Positions 10,342-19,064 of a stretch of DNA of 64,000 nucleotides are shown here, one piece after another (the stretch's first letter is position 1; each line of letters begins with the position of its first letter). This stretch comes from Symbiotaphrina buchneri (lineage: Eukaryota; Ascomycota; Symbiotaphrinales; Symbiotaphrinaceae). A program made the translations under genes and the position numbers. The stretch covers positions 62,001-126,000 of the forward strand of contig BCIG01000027.1 of NCBI GenBank assembly GCA_001599915.1. The letters run 5' to 3'. The notes beneath the pieces are model-generated. The model was not told the DNA's origin, ran no database searches, and saw nothing but the letters and a program-made list of their open reading frames with translations.

Positions 10342-12080
10342 CTACTCCTTTTTGAAGTAGTTCATCAGGTTATTCTTCTGCTCGACTCCCACACCTGCCT
10401 TCTTCTTCGGCGTACCTCCTCCGCCTTCGGGTGGATCGGGTTTCTCTCCGACCTTTAGAAGGGCCATCAACTCCTCAAATGCCTCCTTCGGCACAATTCC
10501 TCCTGATGCCTCTTTGTGACCCCTTGCAAATGAGACGCCCATACGTTCCACTAATTGTCCGTCAGCGGAGAGCGCCGCCGCCGCCTTAAGACTATCGATA
10601 ATGTTGACTGGTGGATCCCGCGATCGAGCGCAGCGTGCAATTCGGCAGGAGAAGTTCACCATGCCGGGAAGGTAGCCTTCATTGGCGCACATCTAGAGCA
10701 GTCAATTTGGAGGTCCAAGGAGTGCGGTCTCCGCAACTTACTACTATCTCGAGTTTCTTCGAGTTCAGCGCTCCAGCCTAGTCAAAATACTCAATCATCT
10801 TCGTTCAACGACGTTACAAAGGGGTCCTCACCCATCTGGTAGCCACTACCGGATGTACTCGGGCTGTACTGTTTATACGCAGCACTGCTATCCTGCCATC
10901 CTTACTAAACTTCGGCGCAGCGTGACTACATCGCTCCACTTCCTGATTGATCTCTGACCGCGCCGCCTGCAGCCGGCCATTGCTCAGGAGCTCTCTTGGA
11001 TCATGTGCTTTAAGTAGAGCCTCCCATGCTGTTATCACGTCGTATTTTGCGGTTCTCCTAGCTAAGGCTGGGGTAAGTATACAAGCCAGCGACGGATATA
11101 TGATTTACTTACGAGCATTCAGCAAAGAGACGGCGTCGTTGATTTGCTTCTTGGAGTATGTCTTGAAGACATAGCTCAGATCTGGAAACGGTGGGTTCCA
11201 TTTCAATGTGTTCCCCAGGTCTCCGTGTGTCCCAATAGCGCAGAGGTAGCCACAGCTTTCGGCGATGTCAGGAGCCAGCTCCTTGCATATCTCGTAAGTG
11301 AGCAGTGACGAAGTCGCAACCGGCGGATAATGACATGCTGAAACAACCTTTTTGCTATGAGCTAGACTCAAGGTTTAGACTGGGAAGGATAATAATCATA
11401 CAAGGGTATCATCAGGAAATATATCGCTCAGATGATGGTCAATAAGCAGACATTTCGTCTCCGGTGAGTCCACTAGACGTGGACCTGGCGCACTTCCAAG
11501 ATCCATAGCGACGATGTATTTTGGGCCTTTGGCCAGCATCGCCTTTCTTTCTGGCTCATCATGGATCGTAAAACCTTTGGATAGCAGATGCGTCTCAATC
11601 TTCGATGGTGAAAGTCCTAGAGCAGTGAGAGTCCGGTACATAATAACGCCCGAGGAGAGGCCATCTGCGTCCTTGTCCGGTACTAGGACTGTTTTCTGAC
11701 GTGCAGCTGCACTTTATAATCATCCACTTCAGCGATCATCAACAAACAATGCGCTTCTTTACATACCATTCACGAATAAACTCCCTCGCCCTTTCCATGT
11801 CCGCCTCAGGCGCAGGCCAAATGATCGCGCCGCCCTCATCTCGCCGAGGCTCAATACTGGTATACTCTGGCTCCTTTGGGCGTTTTGCTCTAGCAGCCGC
11901 TGCAGGTTCTGTGGCTTTTCGTTTCATTCTGGTGCTTCGGGCCGAGCGGAGTGGCCCGCGAGATTTGGCAGCAAAGGAGCGGATACAGAGCCGAGGGCAG
12001 TATGAGGGGACAGCTGGAGCGATATGATACAGTAGTCTACAGCTCCTGTTGAACAGCGAGCGCGTGGAAGCTACGCTCAT
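10342..12080 (-). CDS. DHH-family phosphoesterase, RecJ-like
   Basis: Five exons (12080-11763, 11695-11402, 11347-11113, 11061-10832, 10692-10342) join without a stop to 475 residues. The DHH core shows VLVPDKDADGLSSG (residues 108-121) and LLIDHHLSD with the DHH triad; a GTHGDLG motif follows at mid-protein and the C-terminal DHHA1-type half ends with FARGHKEASGG. This set is typical of metal-dependent phosphoesterases such as RecJ and of fungal single-stranded-DNA exonuclease-like proteins. Residues 1-38 are rich in R, S and A and lack acidic residues (RLCIRSFAAKSRG), like a mitochondrial presequence. A second methionine at residue 52 starts MKRKATEPAAAARAKRPKE, a basic nuclear-signal-like tract. 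The last 11 residues, KNNLMNYFKKE, resemble a PCNA-binding box. The substrate (DNA, RNA or a small nucleotide) cannot be told from sequence. Confidence 0.87.
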
Positions 12081-12177
12081 GCTATTGTGGGTGGTGCAAT
12101 GTTGACGGTTCGGTTGTGTGGTGCGATGTTGAAGACTTCCGTTCCGTGACGTCATTACATAATGGCACGGAAAATGG

Positions 12178-12211
12178 TGTTGGATTCGACCATCTGTTGG
12201 ATTCGACCATC
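12178..12211. repeat. Exact 17-base tandem duplication
   Basis: TGTTGGATTCGACCATC is present twice in direct succession, about 100 bases upstream of the DHH gene start. A recent slippage or duplicated site in its promoter. Confidence 0.8.
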
Positions 12212-12486
12212 CGACACTTGAAGAAACAAAATCATCTTCTTCACACACTCTAATATGCTCACTCTACCATTACATAAATTGTTCATGCTGGGTACATATT
12301 ATATGATGCTGCTGCATATCATTAACTATACTATATTTTCGATATAACCGGTTACAATAATATTACCGCACAGGCGAACCATGAAGGTATGGAACTCTTC
12401 TTTATTCAGTGAAATGACTGTCCGCCTCCGAGCACTAAACAAGTCGGTCATTGCCTCCCAGTTATGAAATGGCCGGGCCCAATTGA
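12212..12486. other. AT-rich intergenic stretch
   Basis: No exon seen. The part around 12290-12370 is AT-rich and contains TATA-like runs. Confidence 0.45.
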
Positions 12487-13232
12487 TCAATCCTCCGGGA
12501 AACAGTCCAAAATTCGAATGAACGTACGGAGAACTAACATCTCGGATTCCTCTTCCAAATGTTGCTGGACCAATGTATGGTCTATTGCGTCCGCTTCCTT
12601 ACAGGTTTCTTTAAATGTTATCCGGCTACTATTTCCCAGACTCTTGCCGGCGATATCGGGGTTAAGGCCCTTAAGCCAGAAGTAAGACCGGCAAATCCTC
12701 GAAAAGATTGCCTTCCCCATCATGACCAACAATGGATGGTGCACGTAAGTTATCACTTTGCAATTCCCGGCGTAGTTCCACTCACGCCTTTTGGCTACTG
12801 CCTCTAGGAGTATAAAACCGTAGGTCCCGCCGCTATGGGTTCGGTGTTGGAGTTCCCTGCTGATTATGGAGATCGTGTTGTGTAACCGGACTCTTATGCG
12901 GCCGGTTGATCTGAAGAGAATGTGCAGACTCTTGATGAGGTCGGGGTGGGCATGCAAAGTTGAAGCCTTTCGAAACCTGCAATTGCGCGGTGCCGGATTT
13001 CAACCAGCTCCCGCAACTGTGCTCGCTCTGCCACTAAGACCTCTTTGAGGTTATTTGTCTTGTTCTGAAAGGCCTGATAAGCAGCGGCCATTTGCGCCGA
13101 GACGGCGACCAGGTGGTGTGTCGGCGGCAGGGACTCCACAATGGTGGGATCCACAATCCCGGGCAATCTTTCTACTCGCTCAGCTAACTGCTGGAGTGCG
13201 TTGTCGACACGCAATTCTGGAGAATCGGACAT
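12487..13232 (-). CDS. Hypothetical protein, gene model unresolved
   Basis: A minus-strand ATG at 13232 opens 112 codons beginning MSDSPELRVDNALQQLAERV, rich in A, E, L, Q and R and likely helical or coiled coil. After GFERLQ the plausible continuation (HPDLIKSLHILFRSTGRIR to LDCFPED, stop at 12487) is in another frame. A CAATTGCAG acceptor-like site lies at the junction, so either an intron or a frame break separates the two parts. I recognise no family. The N-terminal part looks more protein-like than the rest. It may be a real small two-exon gene or a relic. Confidence 0.3.
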
Positions 13233-14724
13233 ACTGATAGAAAAGACGATGCCTGGGCTCCCTGGTGCCAGAATGTCCGATGTCAGCGTACATCGCCAAG
13301 AATGTCTTGATCAGTTATGCATGACTCAGGGAGCGATAATGACGTACAATGCCGCTGATTATAATGATTCCGGCCGTCCACGAACAGCATCCGGCCCATA
13401 TAACGATGAGGATGATGACGAGCTTGGTGGCACATTATCTGAAATACAATTTTGCTTGCTGTTCCCCGAGCATCGAAGACAAGATTGGTCTACCGAATGG
13501 CGCTTGGTTGGACTTGATGATCTGGTATTGCTTGATCCTTGAGACTGGACTTCAGAAATAGGTAAGTCAGTGATGCTCTGCAGACTGTCGAGCGCGCCAA
13601 GGTGGTTTGGTGTCCTCCAGTACTTCAGCATCTCATCCTAGATCTTGTCCCTGCTGCCCTTTTCAACGATGCCTTTCTCCTCCAACGTCTTCTACCAACG
13701 CCGCCTGCCGAGAGGCACAGCTTTCTTGATTCCCTGAGAAGTTATACCGGTCCCTCTTCTTCTCGATTATGAATTTGGTAAACGTAGGAAAAGAGTAACC
13801 AAATATATCGAACACTGGTCTGCTGCCACACCAGCGGGAGCATGGTTGGAGGTACCAGACGACTCCGTCGGAAGGAGCTTCTGGCATTTCCGCCTTTATC
13901 TGAATTTGTCAGCCTTGCTTCTTGGATGCAATCTTTCCTTTTCTCTCATACCCTGCAGAAACATGAAAGGGACGATCATGAAATGACGTATGAAGGTCTG
14001 ACGCTTGACACTTTGTCTTTCAGAACTTGTCCATCGATTCTCGCTCCGCCGGGACCGTTCTGTACTGCTTGTTTCTTGGCAACTGCTCCTTTGGCTGGTC
14101 TTCATTTGTTGGATATAGCTTGGATGGCAACGACTCCTCGTGGTCATCCGGTCTCAACCCTCCTCCCTCGGTGACCTGTCGCCGCTTGCTTTGAAGAGTC
14201 TGTATCCCTGATCTGGTAGCTTGCAAGGAGCACCTCATCGGTAGGTTGCTATCTCCAGCGGCAGGCATGGCCCAGGACGTGTGGAGACCGTGGCAGAACG
14301 GGACTTGATATGTTCGTGTTGAAGATACAAGGAAAGACAAGCTTAAGGATCACGGTGCCTGCTTCTCTTCTGGGGAACAATGAGAGAGATTCTATGCGTT
14401 CGCTTTGGCGGTCTCTCCGCAAGTATACTTCTGCCAGCAAGTCTTGCGGCCTCCTCATCGGACGAACAAGGCCTTAGATCGCGACCATGCGATTACCGGC
14501 GGCAGCTATAACTCGATTGCAAGGTGCTTTGATCTGTTCAACGACTGGATATCCAATAGAGGGCCCTCGTACTAGCACACGGCACCTTGGGTTAGATGAC
14601 CGCCTTAGACCAGGAGTATATGATGATACTCACCGAAACCGGCTTAAAACCTTTCCGTATCCTTAATCAATTCCAAAACCTCCTTTGACTGAAATAGCGT
14701 TGGTTTGACCAGATGTCTGTATTG
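13233..14724. other. Fragmentary coding-like sequence, unrecognised
   Basis: Minus-strand pieces look like translated sequence but do not form one frame: about 14340-14020 (ending KQYRTVPAERESMDKF), 13887-13663 (VVWYLQPCSRW, FGYSFPTFTKFIIEKK) and 13631-13359 (MLKYWRTPNHLGALDSLQ then a serine-rich tail). Stops separate the last two. They may be exons of a poorly conserved gene or remains of one. No family is assigned. Confidence 0.3.
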
Positions 14725-15069
14725 TTACGTCAGTTGATCTTTATACAGGTGACTGTTTGTTACGTCCACATGGAGCTGTTCAAGGATCCGATGTAATACA
14801 GGAGGATCCTTAGGGATGACAATCTCCGGAAACAACACCTTTCCGTTCATCTTCAGGAAGAAATTGGTTGTTATAGAAACGGTTCTCTTGTTACCGTCTC
14901 CATATACGTGGTTCATGATAAGTCTGTGACATAAGGTCGTTGTCAGCTCTTCCAGCCTATCCTCCCCAGTAAATATACGTTGATTGATCGGTGAAGCAAC
15001 GGCTGACTCCAGGAGGGCGGCATCCGGGAGCCCGTATCGGCCCCGGAATACTTCGTATGATTCTCGAGC
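14725..15069 (-). CDS. Fic/Doc-family protein, Doc-type domain (N-terminal exons not resolved)
   Basis: An open frame of 114 codons follows an acceptor-like TAG and contains the Fic-superfamily helix and active motif: RYGLPDAALLESAVASP (the usual N-terminal helix), LEELTTTLCHRL, then NHVYGDGNKRTVSITTNFFL. The motif H-x-Y-x-D-G-N-K-R-T fits the Doc branch (GNKR rather than GNGR), whose bacterial member phosphorylates EF-Tu; AMP-transfer Fic proteins have GNGR. Asn-Gly and the catalytic His are present. Fungal genomes carry Doc-like genes, probably acquired from bacteria; their role is unknown. An upstream exon may end at a GTAAGT donor near 15195, but the true start is not certain. I cannot tell whether the gene is complete. 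Confidence 0.7.
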   Translation of the reverse strand, partial: ARESYEVFRGRYGLPDAALLESAVASPINQRIFTGEDRLEELTTTLCHRLIMNHVYGDGNKRTVSITTNFFLKMNGKVLFPEIVIPKDPPVLHRILEQLHVDVTNSHLYKDQLT

Positions 15070-15819
15070 CTATCACATGACGAGAAGCTGTGTAGCCGGT
15101 TGCCTAATTGTAAGATCATCGGATGGAAACGAGTTCCAGTTGTTGACGGAAGTCTTTAAAGTAATTAGAACAGTAGAACTAGTTATAAGAAACACTTACA
15201 TTCCCTTCCCACCCACTTGAGTACGGCGGACAGGTTGAGCGACTGCCTGGACTCATGACAGTCCCTTCTTAAGCTTATCCCAGGGCCTCGACCGCGTTGT
15301 GTTGAGTAGGAGGAAGGCTTCCGATTGTTCCAGTACGTTTGATTGGATCTTTGATAAAGGGTGGTATTTGGTATTAATGTACGACGTCACGTCCTTCAGG
15401 CAGCGGCAGGTCCGTGCTGTGTATGTATAGACGGATGGGATATCGTCATTGGCGCTGTCAGGCCTGCGTAAATGGATCGCAGTGATAGTCTATAGACTCT
15501 GCGAGCACCCCAAGAACCCCTTACCATGTGGGGAAAATCCTTACTACAGAGAAGGTTCAGGACGGACAGGAGCTTATTTATAGGCAGGGAAGGAGAATGT
15601 TTGCTGCAATCTTATCAGAAGCGGGGTAATGCCTTGGTCATGCACGAGGAGTCACTGGGAGGCAAACATCGTCTAAACCCCTGAGATTCACGGGCAGCCC
15701 CTGAATAGCAAACAAGCAGGCAGAAAACGCCCTGTCACCCTCACCCACCCTTTTCCTGCCGGTCCACAGCAACCCAGCGTCGCTGGCGGCCAGCGGCACA
15801 CACGCGTACGGACGCCTAC
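15070..15819. other. Region between Fic/Doc gene and reductase
   Basis: Probably holds the 5' exon(s) and promoter of the Doc-like gene (a possible exon ends at a GTAAGT donor near 15195) and the 3' side of the reductase. Nothing else is recognisable. Confidence 0.4.
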
Positions 15820-17238
15820 CTACTCCAGAAAACTCCACAAATTATTCAACGCCTCCGCCAAACTCGGATGAGCAAACACCGCATCCCTCAACCTCATCCA
15901 CGGCAGACCACCCATCATCGCCATCTGCACCACAGCCATAACCTCGCCACCCTCCAAGCCCAGACACGCAAACCCCAGAATCTGCGCACTCTGCCCATCC
16001 ACCACCGCCTTCATCACTCCACGGGCCTCATCCGTCTCCAGCGCGCGAGCCACAAACTCCATCGGCATGCTCGCGACACGAATCTCGCGGCCGGGGAATT
16101 TCGCGCGCGCCTGCGTCTCGCTGAGCCCGACGCGGCCGAGCTGCGGATCCGTGTAGACGACGTACGGCACGATGCGGTCCGCGGTGGAGTGCGGCGGGCA
16201 GGCGTGCTCGAGCAGGTTAGAGGAAAGGATGCGGAAGTCATCGTAGGAGATGTGCGTGAATGCCGGCGGGCCCTTGACGTCGCCGAGGGCATAGACGTCG
16301 GGCGCGGACGTCTGCAGCGTGAGCGAGGCGGCGATGTACCCCCGCGGTGTGGTGGCGATGCCGGCGGCGCGCAGATTGAGGGAGTCGGTGTTGGGCGTGC
16401 GGCCCGTGGCGAGGAGGAGGTGCGTCCCGGCGATGGTGTGCGTCGTGCCGTCTGCGATGCTGCGGGTGTGGATGGTGAGGGAAGAAGTGCTGCTGGAGAT
16501 GGACGTGGCGCTGGTGTAGAGGTGCAGCGTGAGGCCGTCGGCGGTAAGGATTTCTGCCATGGCGTTGGCGATGTCCGCGTCCTCGCGCGGGAGGAGTTGC
16601 GCGTTGCGCTGGATGATGGTGACATGCGATCCGAGGCGGGAGAACAGCTGCCCGAATTCAAGGCCGATGTAGCCTCCGCCGAGCACGATGAGGTGCTCCG
16701 GCACGGCGTCGAGCTCCATGATTGACGTTGAGTCCAGCACGCGCTCGGCAGGGACAGTGTCTAATCCGTCGATATCGGGCCTGGTGGGCCTCTCCCCGGT
16801 GTTGATGAAGATCCTCTTGGCCGTCAATCTCTCTTCTCCACCATCATTTTTCTTTACAAGCACCTCCTTCGGTCCTACAAACGATGCTTCACCCATCACA
16901 AGCCTCATCCCCGTCTTCGCCACGCGGGCCTCGCTTCCTCCGCGGAAGCTGTCGACAATATCTCTCTTCCTCTGGCGAACCTTGAGCATGTCGATATCAA
17001 CGCCTTCTTGCTTCGGGTTGACACCGTAGTCCTTGGCCCGGCGGGCGAGGTATGCCACGCGCCCGCTGGCAATCATGGTCTTCGTCGGCGTGCAGCCCTC
17101 ATTGATGCAGCAGCCGCCGATGTGGGCGCGCTCGACCAGGCATGTCGATTGTCCTGCGTTGGCGAAGGCGCTGGCGAGGGGCGTGCCGGACTGGCCAGAG
17201 CCGATGATGAGGTTTGTGTAGTGAGTTGCTGAGACCAT
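15820..17238 (-). CDS. Class I pyridine nucleotide-disulfide oxidoreductase, mercuric reductase-like
   Basis: An intronless frame of 472 residues from the ATG at 17238. The frame stays open 103 codons further upstream, but that extension (rich in P, S, H) does not look like protein, whereas MVSATHYTNLIIGSGQSG begins directly with the FAD fold. Features in order: FAD GxGxxG-like IIGSGQSGTPLA, redox pair C44-INEG-C49 in GGCCINEGCTPTKT, NAD(P) fold LIVLGGGYIGLEFGQ, FAD site DVYALGDVKG and the C-terminal interface HPSLAEALNNL. This is the mercuric-reductase-like branch of the lipoamide dehydrogenase/glutathione reductase family. True MerA has an N-terminal metal domain and a C-terminal cysteine pair; both are absent, so a mercury-reducing role is doubtful. 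Likely a general flavoprotein disulfide reductase. The gene is strikingly GC-rich compared with its flanks. Confidence 0.88.
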   Translation of the reverse strand: MVSATHYTNLIIGSGQSGTPLASAFANAGQSTCLVERAHIGGCCINEGCTPTKTMIASGRVAYLARRAKDYGVNPKQEGVDIDMLKVRQRKRDIVDSFRGGSEARVAKTGMRLVMGEASFVGPKEVLVKKNDGGEERLTAKRIFINTGERPTRPDIDGLDTVPAERVLDSTSIMELDAVPEHLIVLGGGYIGLEFGQLFSRLGSHVTIIQRNAQLLPREDADIANAMAEILTADGLTLHLYTSATSISSSTSSLTIHTRSIADGTTHTIAGTHLLLATGRTPNTDSLNLRAAGIATTPRGYIAASLTLQTSAPDVYALGDVKGPPAFTHISYDDFRILSSNLLEHACPPHSTADRIVPYVVYTDPQLGRVGLSETQARAKFPGREIRVASMPMEFVARALETDEARGVMKAVVDGQSAQILGFACLGLEGGEVMAVVQMAMMGGLPWMRLRDAVFAHPSLAEALNNLWSFLE

Positions 17239-19064
17239 CGTGGAGATTGAGCTTGTAAATGGAGTCACCGGGGAGTGCTTGCTGGGGATGTTGAGATAGA
17301 GTCGGACGAATATTGTTGATTTTGGTGCATTGGGATTACTGTATCTACATACACTCAGGCATGCATCTGATGGGTGCGTATGCGAGATTCTGCTGTGCGG
17401 GGAAGCGGGAGGACAAGGATGCTTGGCAAGCCATCGCGGGATGCGATCAGTAATCACTTGTGCTGTAAAATAAGCCAGTGTTTGGTGTTGTAGAACTTGC
17501 CGTGGGAAGAGAGATGGAGTACGACAACCTTCTGCAGTCTTCTGCACCGCATCTTTTTGTTCGGAATAGATGGCTGGAGCTGCATCAGCATGACTATTTG
17601 GCGCCGATTAAAACCATTGCAGTAGCTGCTCAACCGCGGCACATGTCCGACTGTTTCCAAATGTAGCACGAAAAGAAGCAGACTCCCGTCGGCGAGTCCT
17701 CAGCAGAATCACGCCGCGGGGTCTTTTGGCCTACCCATACTCAGGAGAGTTTGCAGGTGGGTTATTCCCGGACTCCCAGCAGGATCACGATGCAGAAATA
17801 CTGCTTCGTACTATCGTCGGCACAACTATTGACGCCAGGAGAGCATCGAGATTCAGATCACGAAATCGCACGTGTGTTGAACTACCGCAGTCTAGACAAT
17901 GAGGCCTGCAATCGCGGTCTTGACAAAGCCAGTTGTCAGCATTCCAGATGCTCATCTCAGAAGCCACAAGGCGTTGGCCCATGGTGTCCACGGCTCCGAC
18001 ATCCAAACAACGGTCGAGCGCGACTTTCCGAGACGATCTAGACGCGAGCGGCTAGCATGACAACGGTCGCCATACTTTGTTTGGTCTAAAGCGGGTTAAC
18101 CCAATGGTGGCTTGCGCCCTGAAGCTTACTCTTCTCACTCCCCCTCGAGATGACGGAAGGCTTCTGACAGAAATAGCCTCGGTCGGATCAAAGAACCCTT
18201 GAAAAAAAAAGATCATCGCTCGGAAGTGGGTGCTGGTAGGCGACGTTGAGCAACGTGCCGGCCTCCACGACAAGCGAGAGATCTCCCCCGTCAATTGCCA
18301 ATCCCCTGCCAATCAGCGTACAGGGATGCCTCAACTCTGCCTAGACCGCCGTTGTTGACATGCATTCCACGCATGCAGTCAGCCTGCATGCTTTATTGAT
18401 CTTCAAACACATGGCATTTCTCGGATCCATCCTTTCATCTCGCCGACCATCTTCCATCTTTCGGCGCCATCTCCTGGCCGTCGGGTTCATGAACGGTTTT
18501 CCCACTGCATTCCCCCTTTTCCCCTTACCTGGCGGAGCGCCAAGGCAGCCCCTTTCATTGAACACTAGCGCCGACCATCCCACTTCACACAGGCCGTTTG
18601 CAGCCATGCCACCGCTTGTTCATCCTGAAATCTCCACCCACGGTTCAAGCCACAGTGGGTCATCGGCTTGAAAGCCTGACGCTCATCCGAAGTTTCAATT
18701 GGCAGGGGGGCCACTGGCTCGGCACCTGGCTCGCTCGGTACATGCCTTCCTACTGGCTGTTGCTGAGGTCGGCGTCCAGGACTCGCAGGGTGAAAGAAGA
18801 GCGACGGGCACCACAATGCTAGTGCCCGAGATCATGAGATCATTCCGGACGCCATCTGGCGCTCGGCGGCCACGGCGGCGCGTCCCTTGTTTGTTCCTTG
18901 TTGGAGGGGCAGCGAGCCTGAAACAAGCTTCTTAGTCGGTCGCGATGACGGGCGGCCCGCGCGCCGAGAAATGTGTACATAAGGAGACACATGTCGCACG
19001 AAGATGAGAGGAAGGGATCATCGCTGCAGCCGTTGTCGTGATCTCGGATTGATACACGTGCGAC
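17239..19064. other. 1.8 kb gene-free stretch
   Basis: Lies between two divergent genes (reductase on minus, wall protein on plus) and so should contain both promoters. Short open frames here have no recognisable similarity. Around 18960-19060 there are several copies of a CGACATG/CACATGT-like word just before the wall-protein start. Confidence 0.5.

Noticed and set aside
15868-16725. Plus-strand frame of 285 codons opposite the reductase
   Set aside because: Antisense shadow in GC-rich coding DNA; H/R-rich and without motifs.
15820-17238. Naming the reductase MerA
   Set aside because: The N-terminal metal-binding domain and C-terminal Cys pair of true mercuric reductases are missing.
17239-17547. 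N-terminal extension of the reductase frame
   Set aside because: Open frame, but the sequence lacks protein character and the FAD fold begins right after the ATG at 17238.
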